Source: JAVBNW01 sp031551255
GTDB taxonomy: Bacteria > Bacillota > Clostridia > Christensenellales > UBA1750
Assembly: GCA_031551255.1 (NCBI GenBank)
Contig: JAVBNW010000151.1
Span: 1-25,817, forward strand
Reading direction: 5' to 3'
Length of the DNA: 25,817 nt
Shown here: positions 7,702 to 16,004 of the stretch, one piece after another
Numbering within the stretch: position 1 is the stretch's first letter
Layout: every line of letters begins with the position of its first letter
Position numbers and translations under genes: made by a program
Notes under the pieces: generated by a model
What the model was told of the DNA's origin: nothing
What the model saw: only the letters and a program-made list of their open reading frames with translations
Databases searched by the model: none

Positions 7702-9297
7702 ATGAAGAAAGCTATCCTGTCCTTGATGCTGGTTCTTGCGATGGTGTGCATGCTGGCCGCCTGCCAGTCCGGCACGCCGTCGAGCCAGCCCGCAGCACAG
7801 ACCAGCGCTGCCACGGATACCACGAAATCTGCGGAAGCCGCTGCGACGACGGCTGCGGCCGACCCCGCTACCAGCGACTATGCGCCCTATAAGCTGACCT
7901 ACTACATGTATTCCACCAAGCCTTCCGATCAGGCGAAGGTCGTGGCGGAAGCGATCGACAAGATCATCCAGCCCAAGTTCAACGCGACCATCGAGTTCAT
8001 CATGGTTGCGGGCGCCGACTGGAACGAGAAGGCAATCGTGCCGCTTAGGGCCGGCGAGAAGATCGACATCTTCTGGACGCCTGAGTGGATGCAGTACATG
8101 TCCAACATCCAGAATGGCTCTTTGCTGAAGCTAGACGATCCGGAAGGCCCCTATGGCGACCTGATCAACACCTATGCGCCGGACACCGTGACCGAGCTGG
8201 GCGACTTCGTCCCCGCTAATCGCGTGGGCGGCTATCTGTACGGCGTGGCCACGCACAAAGAGCTGTGCGTCCCCGGCGGCCTGATCTGGAACCAGGATCT
8301 GGTCGAGAAGTACAACATCGACATCAACTCCATCGACACCCCCGAGAAGCTCGAAGTCGTTCTTGAAGAGTTCAAGAGCACCGACGAGTACAAGGGCGGC
8401 ATGTATCCGCTGCTGTCCTCGGGCAACTGGTCCGCGTTCGACGCGTTCATCCAGGGCTATATGGCCGATATGGAGCCGATCTCCATGTACATCGGCGAGC
8501 CGAACGCCACCGACGGCGAACCGATTCTCGTGTGGGATTCCCCCGAGCAGAAGGAACGCGTCGCCATCATGAAGAAGTGGTACGACGCGAAGTACCTGCA
8601 TCCCGATTCCTACCTCGAAACCTTCACCAACATCGACTACCTCAACGCCGGCAACTTCTTCGTATCCACCGACTTCGTTCTAAAGGGCGGCCAGGTGAAG
8701 GCCAAAGAGCTGATGGGCTCGTCCGGCAACTCCAACCTCAGGCTTGTCGAGGTTCAGACCTCCGCCTCCGTCAACGTCACCACCCATGCCGGCGGCTCCA
8801 TGCTGGGCATTCCGATCACTTCCGAAGATCCTGTTCGCGCAATGCTCTACATCAACGAGATGCATCAGAACGCCGAGCTGCTCAACACCATGGCCTGGGG
8901 CGTCGAGGGCGTGCACTACACCCTGAACGACAAGGGCATGGTTCTGCCGAAGGAAATGAACGGCTGGTCCGACTCGCACGGCGGCATGTGGACTCTGGGC
9001 GACCAGTTCAAGCAGCTGCTCTCCGCAAACGAAGATCCCGAGAAGTACAACCAGATGCAGGCGCTCACCAACGAAGCTTGGGCGCACGAATCTCTGGGTT
9101 TCCGCTTCGACCGCACCGGCTTTGACGGCGAGTACGCCGCGGTTTACAGCATCATGAAGGCCTACAGCCGCTCCCTCCGTTGCGGCGTCAACACCGAGAG
9201 CTACGACAAGATGCTGGGCGAGCTCGAGGCCGCCGGCATCCAGAGGGTTTACGAAGCCGCCAAGACGCAGTACGCTGCGTGGAAGGCTGCCAAATAA
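7702..9297 (+). CDS. Extracellular solute-binding lipoprotein of the sugar ABC transporter (LipO/YtcQ type)
   Basis: This is a 531-residue lipoprotein that captures the oligosaccharide outside the cell for the two upstream permeases. A lipoprotein signal ends in the lipobox L-A-A-C with Cys21 as the lipidation site, followed by a low-complexity Ser/Thr/Ala/Gln linker to about residue 60. The mature region begins with YKLTYYMYST and shows the two-lobed type I extracellular binding-protein pattern, including IDIFWTPEWMQYM. ATG 7702 is chosen over the upstream in-frame start because GGAGGAG is 9 bases upstream and the signal peptide starts there. The length matches LipO/YtcQ proteins partnered with LplB-type permeases. 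A strong terminator follows. The ligand is not determinable. Confidence 0.92.
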   Translation: MKKAILSLMLVLAMVCMLAACQSGTPSSQPAAQTSAATDTTKSAEAAATTAAADPATSDYAPYKLTYYMYSTKPSDQAKVVAEAIDKIIQPKFNATIEFIMVAGADWNEKAIVPLRAGEKIDIFWTPEWMQYMSNIQNGSLLKLDDPEGPYGDLINTYAPDTVTELGDFVPANRVGGYLYGVATHKELCVPGGLIWNQDLVEKYNIDINSIDTPEKLEVVLEEFKSTDEYKGGMYPLLSSGNWSAFDAFIQGYMADMEPISMYIGEPNATDGEPILVWDSPEQKERVAIMKKWYDAKYLHPDSYLETFTNIDYLNAGNFFVSTDFVLKGGQVKAKELMGSSGNSNLRLVEVQTSASVNVTTHAGGSMLGIPITSEDPVRAMLYINEMHQNAELLNTMAWGVEGVHYTLNDKGMVLPKEMNGWSDSHGGMWTLGDQFKQLLSANEDPEKYNQMQALTNEAWAHESLGFRFDRTGFDGEYAAVYSIMKAYSRSLRCGVNTESYDKMLGELEAAGIQRVYEAAKTQYAAWKAAK

Positions 9298-9314
9298 GTT
9301 TTCCTTAGTTCTTG

Positions 9315-9349
9315 AAAGATCCTCCGGCTTATAGCCGGAGGATCTTTTT
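9315..9349 (+). terminator. Strong Rho-independent terminator of the ABC operon
   Basis: A perfect 15-base-pair stem (9315-9329 with 9333-9347) with a three-base loop ends in a run of five T. It closes the three-gene transporter operon. Confidence 0.93.
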
Positions 9350-9711
9350 GCAAAGCAACTGTGCTGCAAAAAGCTTTTTTGTTCAGCCGGCGCCCTTTTT
9401 GAAGCCCGGCGATCATGCTGCGGTCGAATCCGTATAATAAAGCCGGCTAACCCCAAATAAAGAGCAATCGAGCAGATCTATTCCCGGATGGCGGCGTCGA
9501 GCTTAGGTCAGCGTAGCTTAAGGCATTTCACGCCGAAGGCGTGTCCCGAAGGGTCGCTTCCTTACGCCTCCTTGCCCCGCGATAAAATCTCTTGCTCGCC
9601 TGCCTCGTTTTTGAAGTTGGCCGACCATATTACTTCCGGAAGCAAAAAGGAAAAGCGGATTTTATGCCGAAGTATCAACACGATGAGTTGGGGAATGAGG
9701 GGGAAAATCAC
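9350..9711. other. Intergenic region with clustered small hairpins
   Basis: No gene is supported here. The segment 9511-9567 holds two perfect GNA-like hairpins, CACGCC-GAA-GGCGTG at 9529-9543 and CCC-GAA-GGG at 9545-9553. They are enclosed by GCGTA/TACGC (9511-9515 with 9563-9567) and AGG/CCT, so the whole could fold as a three-way junction. A second pairing, TTTTTGCA with TGCAAAAA, occurs just after the operon terminator (about 9345-9375). No clear promoter for the next gene was found; a TATAAT at 9433-9438 lacks a good -35. Confidence 0.35.
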
Positions 9712-10650
9712 ATGCAAACTACACAGCTCGGAAGAACGCGCCTGCGCGTTACCGTGGCGGGGCTCGGCACCGGTGGCCACTCCCGCGTGGGCATAGCCCA
9801 AGGCGAGGAACACGCGGCGAAGATCGTCAGGGCGGCATACGATGCGGGCGTCAACTTTTTCGATACTTCTGCGGTATACGGCACGGAAGCTGCCCTTGGC
9901 ACGGGGCTTGCGGGCATTGCGCGCGATGGGTATATTCTTTCCACAAAGTTTCCCTACAAAGACAAGCAAGGCGCGGTTCACAAGCCGGAGGTGCTGATGG
10001 CCGCTCTGGAAAACAGCCTTAAGCTGCTTAGGGTCGATTGTGTGGATATCTACCACTTGCATGCATTGGTGGCCGAGGATTATGCTCAGGCTAGCGAAAC
10101 GCTGTTCCCGGCCATGATCAAGGCGAAGGAACAGGGCAAATTGCGCTTTTTCGGCGCCACCGAGCTGTTCAGCGTCGATACGGGGCATGAAATGTTTGCC
10201 CGCGCCCTCAAGGACGACTTTTTCGATGTTATAATGGTAGGCTACAATCTGCTCAACCCTTCCGCGGCCGAGCGCGTGTTTCCTATTACTATGGAAAAGG
10301 GCGTCGGCGTACTGTGCATGTTTGCCGTGCGTTCGGCGCTCTCCAATCCGGAAAAGCTCGGTGCCGAAATACTGCGCATGGCCGAGACGCAGCAGATCGA
10401 CGAGGCGCTCGTCGGATCTGTGGATATACTCGACTTTTTAACGGAAAACGGCGCGGCGCGAAGCATCATGGAGGCTGCATACCGCTTTTGCCGCCATACG
10501 CCGGGCATCGACGTAACGCTGACCGGCACCGGCAGCCTTGATCACCTGCATGACAACCTGCGCTCCATTGAGATGCCGCCCCTGCCCGGAGATATTCTGG
10601 GAAAGCTCCGCGCGATGTTTGGGCGGGTCGATTGCGTCAGCGGAAACTGA
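9712..10650 (+). CDS. Aldo/keto reductase family protein
   Basis: This is a 312-residue cytoplasmic NAD(P)H-dependent oxidoreductase of the aldo/keto reductase superfamily (single TIM barrel, no iron-sulfur tail). The catalytic tetrad can be read: Asp and Tyr in NFFDTSAVYG, Lys in ILSTKFPY, His in IYHLHAL. A C-terminal TGTGSLDHLHDNL stretch fits the cofactor-binding end of the barrel. ATG 9712 is chosen because GAGGGGG lies 8 bases upstream; the longer frame from 9592 adds 40 unlike residues. It belongs to a different subfamily from the reductase at 4223. Its position after the sugar importer suggests it acts on an imported sugar or derivative; this is inference. Confidence 0.9.
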   Translation: MQTTQLGRTRLRVTVAGLGTGGHSRVGIAQGEEHAAKIVRAAYDAGVNFFDTSAVYGTEAALGTGLAGIARDGYILSTKFPYKDKQGAVHKPEVLMAALENSLKLLRVDCVDIYHLHALVAEDYAQASETLFPAMIKAKEQGKLRFFGATELFSVDTGHEMFARALKDDFFDVIMVGYNLLNPSAAERVFPITMEKGVGVLCMFAVRSALSNPEKLGAEILRMAETQQIDEALVGSVDILDFLTENGAARSIMEAAYRFCRHTPGIDVTLTGTGSLDHLHDNLRSIEMPPLPGDILGKLRAMFGRVDCVSGN

Positions 10651-11135
10651 CATGCAGATTGGGCGCGCGAATCCTGTGAAAGACTTGGGGAGGCCCTGCG
10701 AAACACTTGCGATCGACGCCGCAAACATCGGCAAGTTATACTGCCGCTTCTGAACGGCGTGCTTTGTCGTATCGAAGAAGGGTTGCGCACACAGCGGAAG
10801 GACCGGCTTGCGACGGCCGTTAAGGAATGCGGTCTCCGACCATACGTTTTTCTATTGGGTGTTTACCGATATTTTCAAAGAGGGCGGAGAGGCCCGGAGG
10901 CGTTACTCGGGAGCAGACGAAGCATACATGCCTTGCCGCCGACGAAACCGGCATATTGCGCATCGCGTTGGTTCTGCGCCGCGGAGTGTCGCGCCGCTGC
11001 GCGAGGAGTAAATATGGAGGTGAACGGCGTCCGGCGGAGCCATAGCCCCGCCGAACGCCGCCTGTTTTAATGTAACAAAACCACAAAATCTCTACAGTCG
11101 GCCGGTGAAAGATGCGTACGCTCTGGGAAGGCAGG
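10651..11135. other. Intergenic region between convergent genes, no supported gene
   Basis: One plus-strand frame is open from 10651 to a TAA at 11070, but it has no family signature and no good start. A different frame briefly looks protein-like (around 10830-10900, including FFYWVFTDIFKEGG). This could be a decayed gene remnant or simply the high GC content. A small 18-codon frame at 11014 has a GAGGAG upstream but mostly encodes the terminator hairpin. I do not call a gene. Confidence 0.4.
11025..11067 (+). terminator. GC-rich terminator hairpin between convergent genes
   Basis: Positions 11025-11060 form a near-perfect 36-base inverted repeat (CGGCGTCCGGCGG against CCGCCGAACGCCG), followed by CCTGTTTTAA. 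The T-run favours termination of plus-strand transcripts. It lies between the second aldo/keto reductase and the end of larC. Confidence 0.65.
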
Positions 11136-12488
11136 CTATTCGCCTTTTTCGCCTTTTGTCATAGCTTCGAGCACGGCCACTCTTACATCTTCAAGAGAGA
11201 GGCCCTTTTCCTTTGCGATGCGCGCAAGATCGTCGAACTCCGCCTTGGATCGGCGCACGCCATAGCCGAATGCCGTTTTGACGCGCACGCTGCCGTAGCA
11301 GGTTTCCACGGCCGTCATCTCGCGCGTTAGCATATAGCGGCGGCTGATGCTCTCTCGCACCCCCAAAGTAGTGGTATGCCGAAGGAGCAGCGCCGCCATC
11401 GCCGGGGCGTCCTCTTTTTTGCACATGCAGGTAAGAAGGGCGCCCTGGCGGCTCTTCTTCATGCCGATGGAGATGGTGTATACATCCAGCGCGCCTTCCT
11501 CCAGCAAAATCTGCTGCGCAAACGCGATGGCTTCGGGCGTCATATCATCCAGGTTGCAGCTCAGTTCCGCCACCTCGCCGCCTTCCTGTGCGGTTTCACC
11601 CAGGATAGCCCGCACGCAGTTCGCGGCCTCGAAATCCTTCTTGCCCATGCCGTACCCGATGGCGGATGCGGCCATGACGGGCATGCTTGCAAAGCCCTGG
11701 GCAAAGCGCTTGAGCAGGGCTGCGCCGGTGGGAGTGCACAACTCGCCGCGCACCGCGCCGCCGTATGTGGGCACGCCGCGCAGAATGTGCGCGGTGGCCG
11801 GGGCGGGCACCGGCAAAATGCCGTGCGCGCAGCGCACGTTTCCGCTGCCCACGTGTACCGGCGATGCAGTGACTTTGTCCGGCGCGAGTTCATCCATCAG
11901 CATGCATACGCCTATGATGTCCGCGACCGCATCCATGTTGCCTACTTCGTGGAAGTGGATTTCCGATACAGGCTTGCCGTGCGCATGGCTCTCCGCGTCG
12001 GCGATCAAAGCATATACGGCCAATGCGTCTTTGCGCACCTTGGCGGAAATGGGCAGGCGGCCGAGCAGGGCCTCGATGTCGGCGATGCCGCTATGCTCGT
12101 GATCGTGGCTGTGGGGGTGATCGTGGCTATGCCCATGGTCATGTGAATGGCTGTGAGCGCTATGGGTGTGGCGGTGCACGCGGCCGGGCGCGCGGGCGCT
12201 TATGCGAATGCGGCCGCGTTCAGGCGCGTGGTTATGGTCGTGATCGTGGTCGGCCGCGCCCGTACCTACATCTTCGCTCTCTTCCTCCGCTCCATGCACG
12301 GTTACCGAGATGTGCGTGCCCACGATGCCGCACTTGGAAGACGGCTCCGCCCTCACCTCCACCCCGGGGATGCCCAACGCATTCAGCCGCGACAGAAAAT
12401 CATCCCTATTTGGGTGCAATTCGAGTAGCGCCGCCATCAGCATGTCGCCCGCGGCGCCCATATTGCATTCAAGATATAACGTCTTCAT
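11136..12488 (-). CDS. larC: LarC, nickel insertion protein for the nickel-pincer nucleotide cofactor
   Basis: LarC is the CTP-dependent nickel insertase (cyclometallase) that places Ni into the pincer-thioacid nucleotide to finish the NPN cofactor. The 450-residue protein begins with the family hallmark YLECNMGAAGDM and contains IHFHEVGNMDAVADI, AHGILPVPAPAT and CNLDDMTPEAIAFA. Residues 81-132 are a His-rich stretch with 18 histidines in HxH and HDH patterns, a nickel-binding insertion. LarC1 and LarC2 parts are fused in one continuous frame here, unlike Lactiplantibacillus plantarum, where a programmed frameshift joins them. ATG 12488 is preferred over the ATG at 12509 because AGGAAG lies 7 bases upstream and the conserved N-terminus starts there. 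It is the last gene of the nik operon. Confidence 0.95.
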   Translation of the reverse strand: MKTLYLECNMGAAGDMLMAALLELHPNRDDFLSRLNALGIPGVEVRAEPSSKCGIVGTHISVTVHGAEEESEDVGTGAADHDHDHNHAPERGRIRISARAPGRVHRHTHSAHSHSHDHGHSHDHPHSHDHEHSGIADIEALLGRLPISAKVRKDALAVYALIADAESHAHGKPVSEIHFHEVGNMDAVADIIGVCMLMDELAPDKVTASPVHVGSGNVRCAHGILPVPAPATAHILRGVPTYGGAVRGELCTPTGAALLKRFAQGFASMPVMAASAIGYGMGKKDFEAANCVRAILGETAQEGGEVAELSCNLDDMTPEAIAFAQQILLEEGALDVYTISIGMKKSRQGALLTCMCKKEDAPAMAALLLRHTTTLGVRESISRRYMLTREMTAVETCYGSVRVKTAFGYGVRRSKAEFDDLARIAKEKGLSLEDVRVAVLEAMTKGEKGE

Positions 12489-12573
12489 CAGAAATCTTCC
12501 TTTCGGCATCTTTTTTATTGACGGCTTGTTCGCCGGGCCGCGCAGCCCATGGCGGCCCAGGGTTCATCTTCAT
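12469..12573 (-). CDS. Possible 34-residue ORF between nikE and larC
   Basis: The only strong ribosome binding site in the nikE-larC gap is GGAGGAG, beginning a few bases after the nikE stop. It precedes an ATG at 12573 (spacing 3) and another at 12567 (spacing 9). This frame runs 35 codons and ends with TGA at 12469, overlapping the larC start by 20 bases in a different frame. The product would be small and hydrophilic (MKMNPGPPWAARPGEQ...). It may be a coupling leader peptide for larC, or it may not be translated. Low confidence. Confidence 0.3.
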   Translation of the reverse strand: MKMNPGPPWAARPGEQAVNKKDAERKISDEDVIS

Positions 12574-12588
12574 CCGCTCCTCCACCGA

Positions 12589-13194
12589 CTAAGCGACTGG
12601 CAGCGCGATGCGCCGCGTGCACACGATATCAAGCAGGGCGGGGGAGTGGCTTATCGCCAGCAGGCCGATGTCGCGCCGGGCGGTTTCTTCGAGCAGGAAG
12701 CTCCATATCTGGCTCTGCGTAATCAAATCCAGCATGGTGCTGATTTCATCCGCAAGCACAAAGCGCGTGCCTTCGCCCAGTGCCCGCGCGATGCAGAAGC
12801 GCTGGAGCTCTCCGCCGGAAAGCTCCGTGGGCCAGCGGCTTAGCCAATCCCGCTCGATGCCCAGACCGCTTATGACTTCCGGCGCGATGGAGCCGCCCTC
12901 GGCCAGCACATCGCGCATGCGCATGCGCGGATTGATCGCCAGCTCCGGATGTTGCCATATCATCTGCACCGGGCTGCGCCCTTTTGCGGGCAACGGCGCG
13001 CCGCCTATAAGCACTTCGCCGCCATCGGGCTTTTCGTAGCCCGCGAGAATTTTGCACAGCGTCGTTTTGCCTAGTCCGCTGGGCGCGTCGAGCCCCAGAC
13101 GCTCGCCGCTTTCCATCGTAAAGGAAAATCCATTAAGAATCAACCGGCCTTCGCTCACATAGCGAAAGCTCAAATTCCTTGCCTCGAGCGTCAT
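12589..13194 (-). CDS. nikE: Nickel (Opp/Nik-type) ABC transporter ATP-binding protein, short form
   Basis: This is the second ATPase of a NikABCDE/Opp-type importer. Walker A appears as APSGLGKTT, the ABC signature as LSGGELQRFCIARAL, and Walker B as RFVLADE, with the switch His in ISHSP. From the ATG at 13194, which overlaps the nikD stop as ATGA and has GGAGG 7 bases upstream, the product is 201 residues. That is shorter than typical NikE/OppF (about 260-330) because the C-terminal extension is missing. The longer frame to 13386 is nikD shadow. It should pair with NikD beneath the NikBC channel. Nickel as substrate is inferred from linkage with larC, larE and larB. Confidence 0.88.
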   Translation of the reverse strand: MTLEARNLSFRYVSEGRLILNGFSFTMESGERLGLDAPSGLGKTTLCKILAGYEKPDGGEVLIGGAPLPAKGRSPVQMIWQHPELAINPRMRMRDVLAEGGSIAPEVISGLGIERDWLSRWPTELSGGELQRFCIARALGEGTRFVLADEISTMLDLITQSQIWSFLLEETARRDIGLLAISHSPALLDIVCTRRIALPVA

Positions 13195-14135
13195 GCCGGT
13201 CCCTCCGCATCCGCAAACAAGCATCGAGCGTGACCTCCGCGCACGGGCGCATACGGAACGGGGCTTTGACAGGGCGCTTGTACGCGCGGGCATCGCGGGG
13301 CATAGGGGCAGCCTGTCCACATTTCTCCGACGTATGGCTGCCCTCCCGGCGTCGGCCGGAAGCCGTTGCGCGGCATGGCGCGCCACAAGGCCCGGGTGTA
13401 GGGATGGCGCAGCGTCTCTTCCGATATGAAATCTTCTGTGGAGGCATCCTCTACGGTAACGCCCGCATAGAACACGGCGATCCGGTCCGCAACCTCAAGC
13501 GCCAGCTCCAAGTCGTGGGTGATGAGCAGCACGGCCGCACCCGCATCCGCTATTTCGCGAAAGTGCCCCAACACGCGCCTTGCAGCACTTTCGTGCAGCC
13601 CCGGCGTGGGTTCGTCGGCGATAACGAGCTTGGGGTTTCCCATTGCGGCTGTGGCGATGAGCACCCGCCTGGCCATGCCACCGGAGAGCTGAAACGGGTA
13701 GAGGGCATCGATTTCTTTCCCGAGGCCGTAGCGCGCGAGCGCGGCGCGCGCCGCCTGCCTGGAGGCCCCATCGCGCCTACCCTTGCGCACCTGCGCGCCG
13801 GTTTTCATCAGGGGATCGAGGTAGGCGACGCTCTGCGGCACCAGTACGATCTCGCTGCCGCGCAACCGGCGTATGTTCTCGCGCGTCAGCGGCTCGTCCC
13901 GGTAGAGCATCTCGCCCTCAAGGGAAGCGTTGTACGGCAAAATATCCATGATCGCGTGCGCAAGCAGGCTTTTGCCCGAGCCGCTGGAACCCACCACCGC
14001 CACCATCTCGCCCGCGTGGATGCGCAAGTGCATATCGCGGATTGCCGTAAAGTCGGCCTTTGCAAAGCCCTTCGCGTATTGCGAAAAGCGGATGGACACG
14101 CCGCTGACCGTAAGAATCTCTTCCCGGTTTGCCAT
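13191..14135 (-). CDS. nikD: Nickel (Opp/Nik-type) ABC transporter ATP-binding protein
   Basis: This is a 314-residue ATPase subunit of the peptide/nickel importer family. Walker A is GSSGSGKS, the signature LSGGMARRV, and Walker B LVIADEPTPGLH. The C-terminus carries the family's cysteine motif CPYAPRCP...C, seen in Opp/Dpp/Nik ATPases. ATG 14135 is chosen because AGGAGG sits 6 bases upstream; two earlier in-frame ATGs are too close to that site. The ribosome binding site overlaps the nikC stop codon, and the 3' end overlaps nikE by four bases, so translation is coupled. Confidence 0.9.
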   Translation of the reverse strand: MANREEILTVSGVSIRFSQYAKGFAKADFTAIRDMHLRIHAGEMVAVVGSSGSGKSLLAHAIMDILPYNASLEGEMLYRDEPLTRENIRRLRGSEIVLVPQSVAYLDPLMKTGAQVRKGRRDGASRQAARAALARYGLGKEIDALYPFQLSGGMARRVLIATAAMGNPKLVIADEPTPGLHESAARRVLGHFREIADAGAAVLLITHDLELALEVADRIAVFYAGVTVEDASTEDFISEETLRHPYTRALWRAMPRNGFRPTPGGQPYVGEMWTGCPYAPRCPRVQAPCQSPVPYAPVRGGHARCLFADAEGPA

Positions 14136-14145
14136 ATCCATCCTC

Positions 14146-14997
14146 CTATTCATGCGCGCTCTTAGGGTCGGTCAGCTTGCGCAGCGAGCTTCCGGCAAGG
14201 TAAAAGAGAGCCACCGTTATCATCAGTGCAAGGCCGGGAAACGCCGCGAGCCACCACTTGCCCATCGCCAAATAGCGCATGCTCTCGGAAAGTATGATGC
14301 CGATGGCGGGCTGTTCCGGAGAAAGGCCAAAGCCGAGAAACGTAATGCTCGCCTCGTGCAGAATCGCGTGCGGGAAGAGCAGGATAAGGCCGACCAGAAA
14401 CTGCGGCAATACATGCGGCAGCATATGCTTTGCGATGATGCACGCGCCGCTTACGCCAAGCTTGCGCGCCGCGCCTACGTAGACGCTTTGCTGAAGCTGT
14501 AACATCTCGCCGCGCAGAACGCGCGCGAGGGACATCCAGTGGGAGAGCGTTATGCCGATTACTACGCCCTTAAATCCCTTGCCCGCGGCAAAGGACACCA
14601 GGATGAGCAGCAGGATATGCGGAACCCCCATGATAAGGTCGATCAGCCAGGATATGGCGGCATCCGCCGCCCTGCCCGCCATCGCTGCGAAGGAGGCGAG
14701 GCCAAGCGCAATCAGCGCGGATAGGCATGCGGTAAGGGAGCCTATGCGGATGCTCATCGACAGGCCGCACAGTGTTCTGGCGAACATATCCCGGCCCATC
14801 CAATCCGTTCCAAACGGGTATTGCGCACAGGGCGCGAGGTTTTTGCGGGAGAAATCCGCGGTCATGGCCGCATCCTTCATCGCGACGCCCGCAAACGCGA
14901 TGGCGAGCAGCAAGAGCGCGCAAAAGATCAGAAGGAGCGCCAGGGCGGCGCGCCGGTTGTTCAAACCCTGCGCCACAATCCTCATCAATTTTTTCAT
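14146..14997 (-). CDS. nikC: Nickel (Opp/Nik-type) ABC transporter permease NikC
   Basis: This is a 283-residue inner-membrane permease of the OppC/DppC/NikC family. It has a hydrophobic TM1 near the N-terminus, the FGTDWMGRDMFART motif typical of NikC/DppC periplasmic loops, four to five more membrane segments, and an ATPase-contact loop around YVGAARKLGVSG. The ATG at 14997 overlaps the nikB stop as ATGA. A much longer open frame continues to 16176, but its extra N-terminal 393 residues are out-of-frame nikB sequence and are excluded. It forms the translocation pore with NikB. Confidence 0.9.
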   Translation of the reverse strand: MKKLMRIVAQGLNNRRAALALLLIFCALLLLAIAFAGVAMKDAAMTADFSRKNLAPCAQYPFGTDWMGRDMFARTLCGLSMSIRIGSLTACLSALIALGLASFAAMAGRAADAAISWLIDLIMGVPHILLLILVSFAAGKGFKGVVIGITLSHWMSLARVLRGEMLQLQQSVYVGAARKLGVSGACIIAKHMLPHVLPQFLVGLILLFPHAILHEASITFLGFGLSPEQPAIGIILSESMRYLAMGKWWLAAFPGLALMITVALFYLAGSSLRKLTDPKSAHE

Positions 14998-15995
14998 GGC
15001 TTGTTCGCCCCCCGGCGCATGCGCGGATCGACGGCGCCGTATAAAAGGTTTGCGGCAAAGTTGCCCAGGAACACGATGGCCGCGCTGACGACTACGGTGC
15101 CCAGAAGAAGGGGCACATCGCCGCCTAATCCCGCCGTGACCGCCGCCTGCCCCAGGCCTGGATAGGAAAAAATCTGTTCCACCAGCACGGAGCCTCCGAA
15201 AATTTCGCTGATGGACGCAAATTGCAGCGTGATCGCGGGCAAAAGCGCGTTGCGCGCGCTGTGCGAAAGCGCGATGCGAAGGCGGCTTTCGCCACGCGCA
15301 AGGGCAAACAGTGCATAGTCGCTCTGCATGGCGTCGATCATTTTTTCGCGGGTGTGCAATGCGATGGGGGATACTCCTGCCACGCTCAGCGTAAGCGCCG
15401 GGAGCACCGCGTGGCGCAGCTTGTCCGCAAGCGTTACCGCGGAGGCTTCTACACCGATGGGCACGCTCAGGCCGATAGGCAAAACCCTCAGCCAAACCGC
15501 AAAGATCATTAAAAACATAAGCGCAAGCCAAAAGGTAGGCGTACTTGCGATAAACAGCGAACAGCTTTGTATCAGCTTGTCCGGCCAGCGGCCCTTGCAC
15601 ATGCCGGCCACGATGCCCAGCAGAAAGCCGATGATGCCTGAAAACACCCACGCAAAGGCCATCAGCCATAGGGAATTGGCGAGTTTGCCCGCGATGACCG
15701 ACGCGACGCCACGGCGGTACAGCAGCGAAACGCCCATGTCTCCGCGGAAAAAATCTCCCGCCCAGGCCAAGAATCGATCCACGGGCGAATGGGCTATCCC
15801 CCAGTAGGCCTCCAGCTTTGCGATTTGCTCGGGACTTAAAGACCCCAGGGCCGTCTGGCCGACGTTGACCTGCAAAGGATCGACCGGGGAAAGCGAAACC
15901 AGCGCAAACGTTGCGATGCTTACGCTGATGAGCAAAAGAACCATTCTTACCAGGTTTTTCGCGGCAAACGCCAGGTATTTTTTCAACGTGTTCAT
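14994..15995 (-). CDS. nikB: Nickel (Opp/Nik-type) ABC transporter permease NikB
   Basis: This is a 333-residue permease of the OppB/DppB/NikB family. It has an N-terminal membrane segment (VRMVLLLISVSIATFALVSL), the family's SLSPVDPLQ segment after TM1, and five further hydrophobic stretches. The contact loop is ...YALFALARGESRLRI. The frame is open from a TTG at 16004; ATG 15995 fits the family N-terminus better, but neither has a convincing ribosome binding site at ideal spacing. The TTG has GGAG about 10 bases upstream. It starts within 10 bases of the nikA stop, consistent with coupling. Confidence 0.88.
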   Translation of the reverse strand: MNTLKKYLAFAAKNLVRMVLLLISVSIATFALVSLSPVDPLQVNVGQTALGSLSPEQIAKLEAYWGIAHSPVDRFLAWAGDFFRGDMGVSLLYRRGVASVIAGKLANSLWLMAFAWVFSGIIGFLLGIVAGMCKGRWPDKLIQSCSLFIASTPTFWLALMFLMIFAVWLRVLPIGLSVPIGVEASAVTLADKLRHAVLPALTLSVAGVSPIALHTREKMIDAMQSDYALFALARGESRLRIALSHSARNALLPAITLQFASISEIFGGSVLVEQIFSYPGLGQAAVTAGLGGDVPLLLGTVVVSAAIVFLGNFAANLLYGAVDPRMRRGANKP

Positions 15996-16004
15996 CCTCA
16001 GCAA

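Noticed and set aside
11376..12146. Two long plus-strand frames opposite larC
   Set aside because: They are antisense to a well-supported larC and have no conserved motif.
12090..12180. Short repeated GTGATCGTGGCT-like units resembling a CRISPR or VNTR
   Set aside because: They are codons of the His-rich stretch in larC (HDH/HSH) with irregular spacing and no spacers.
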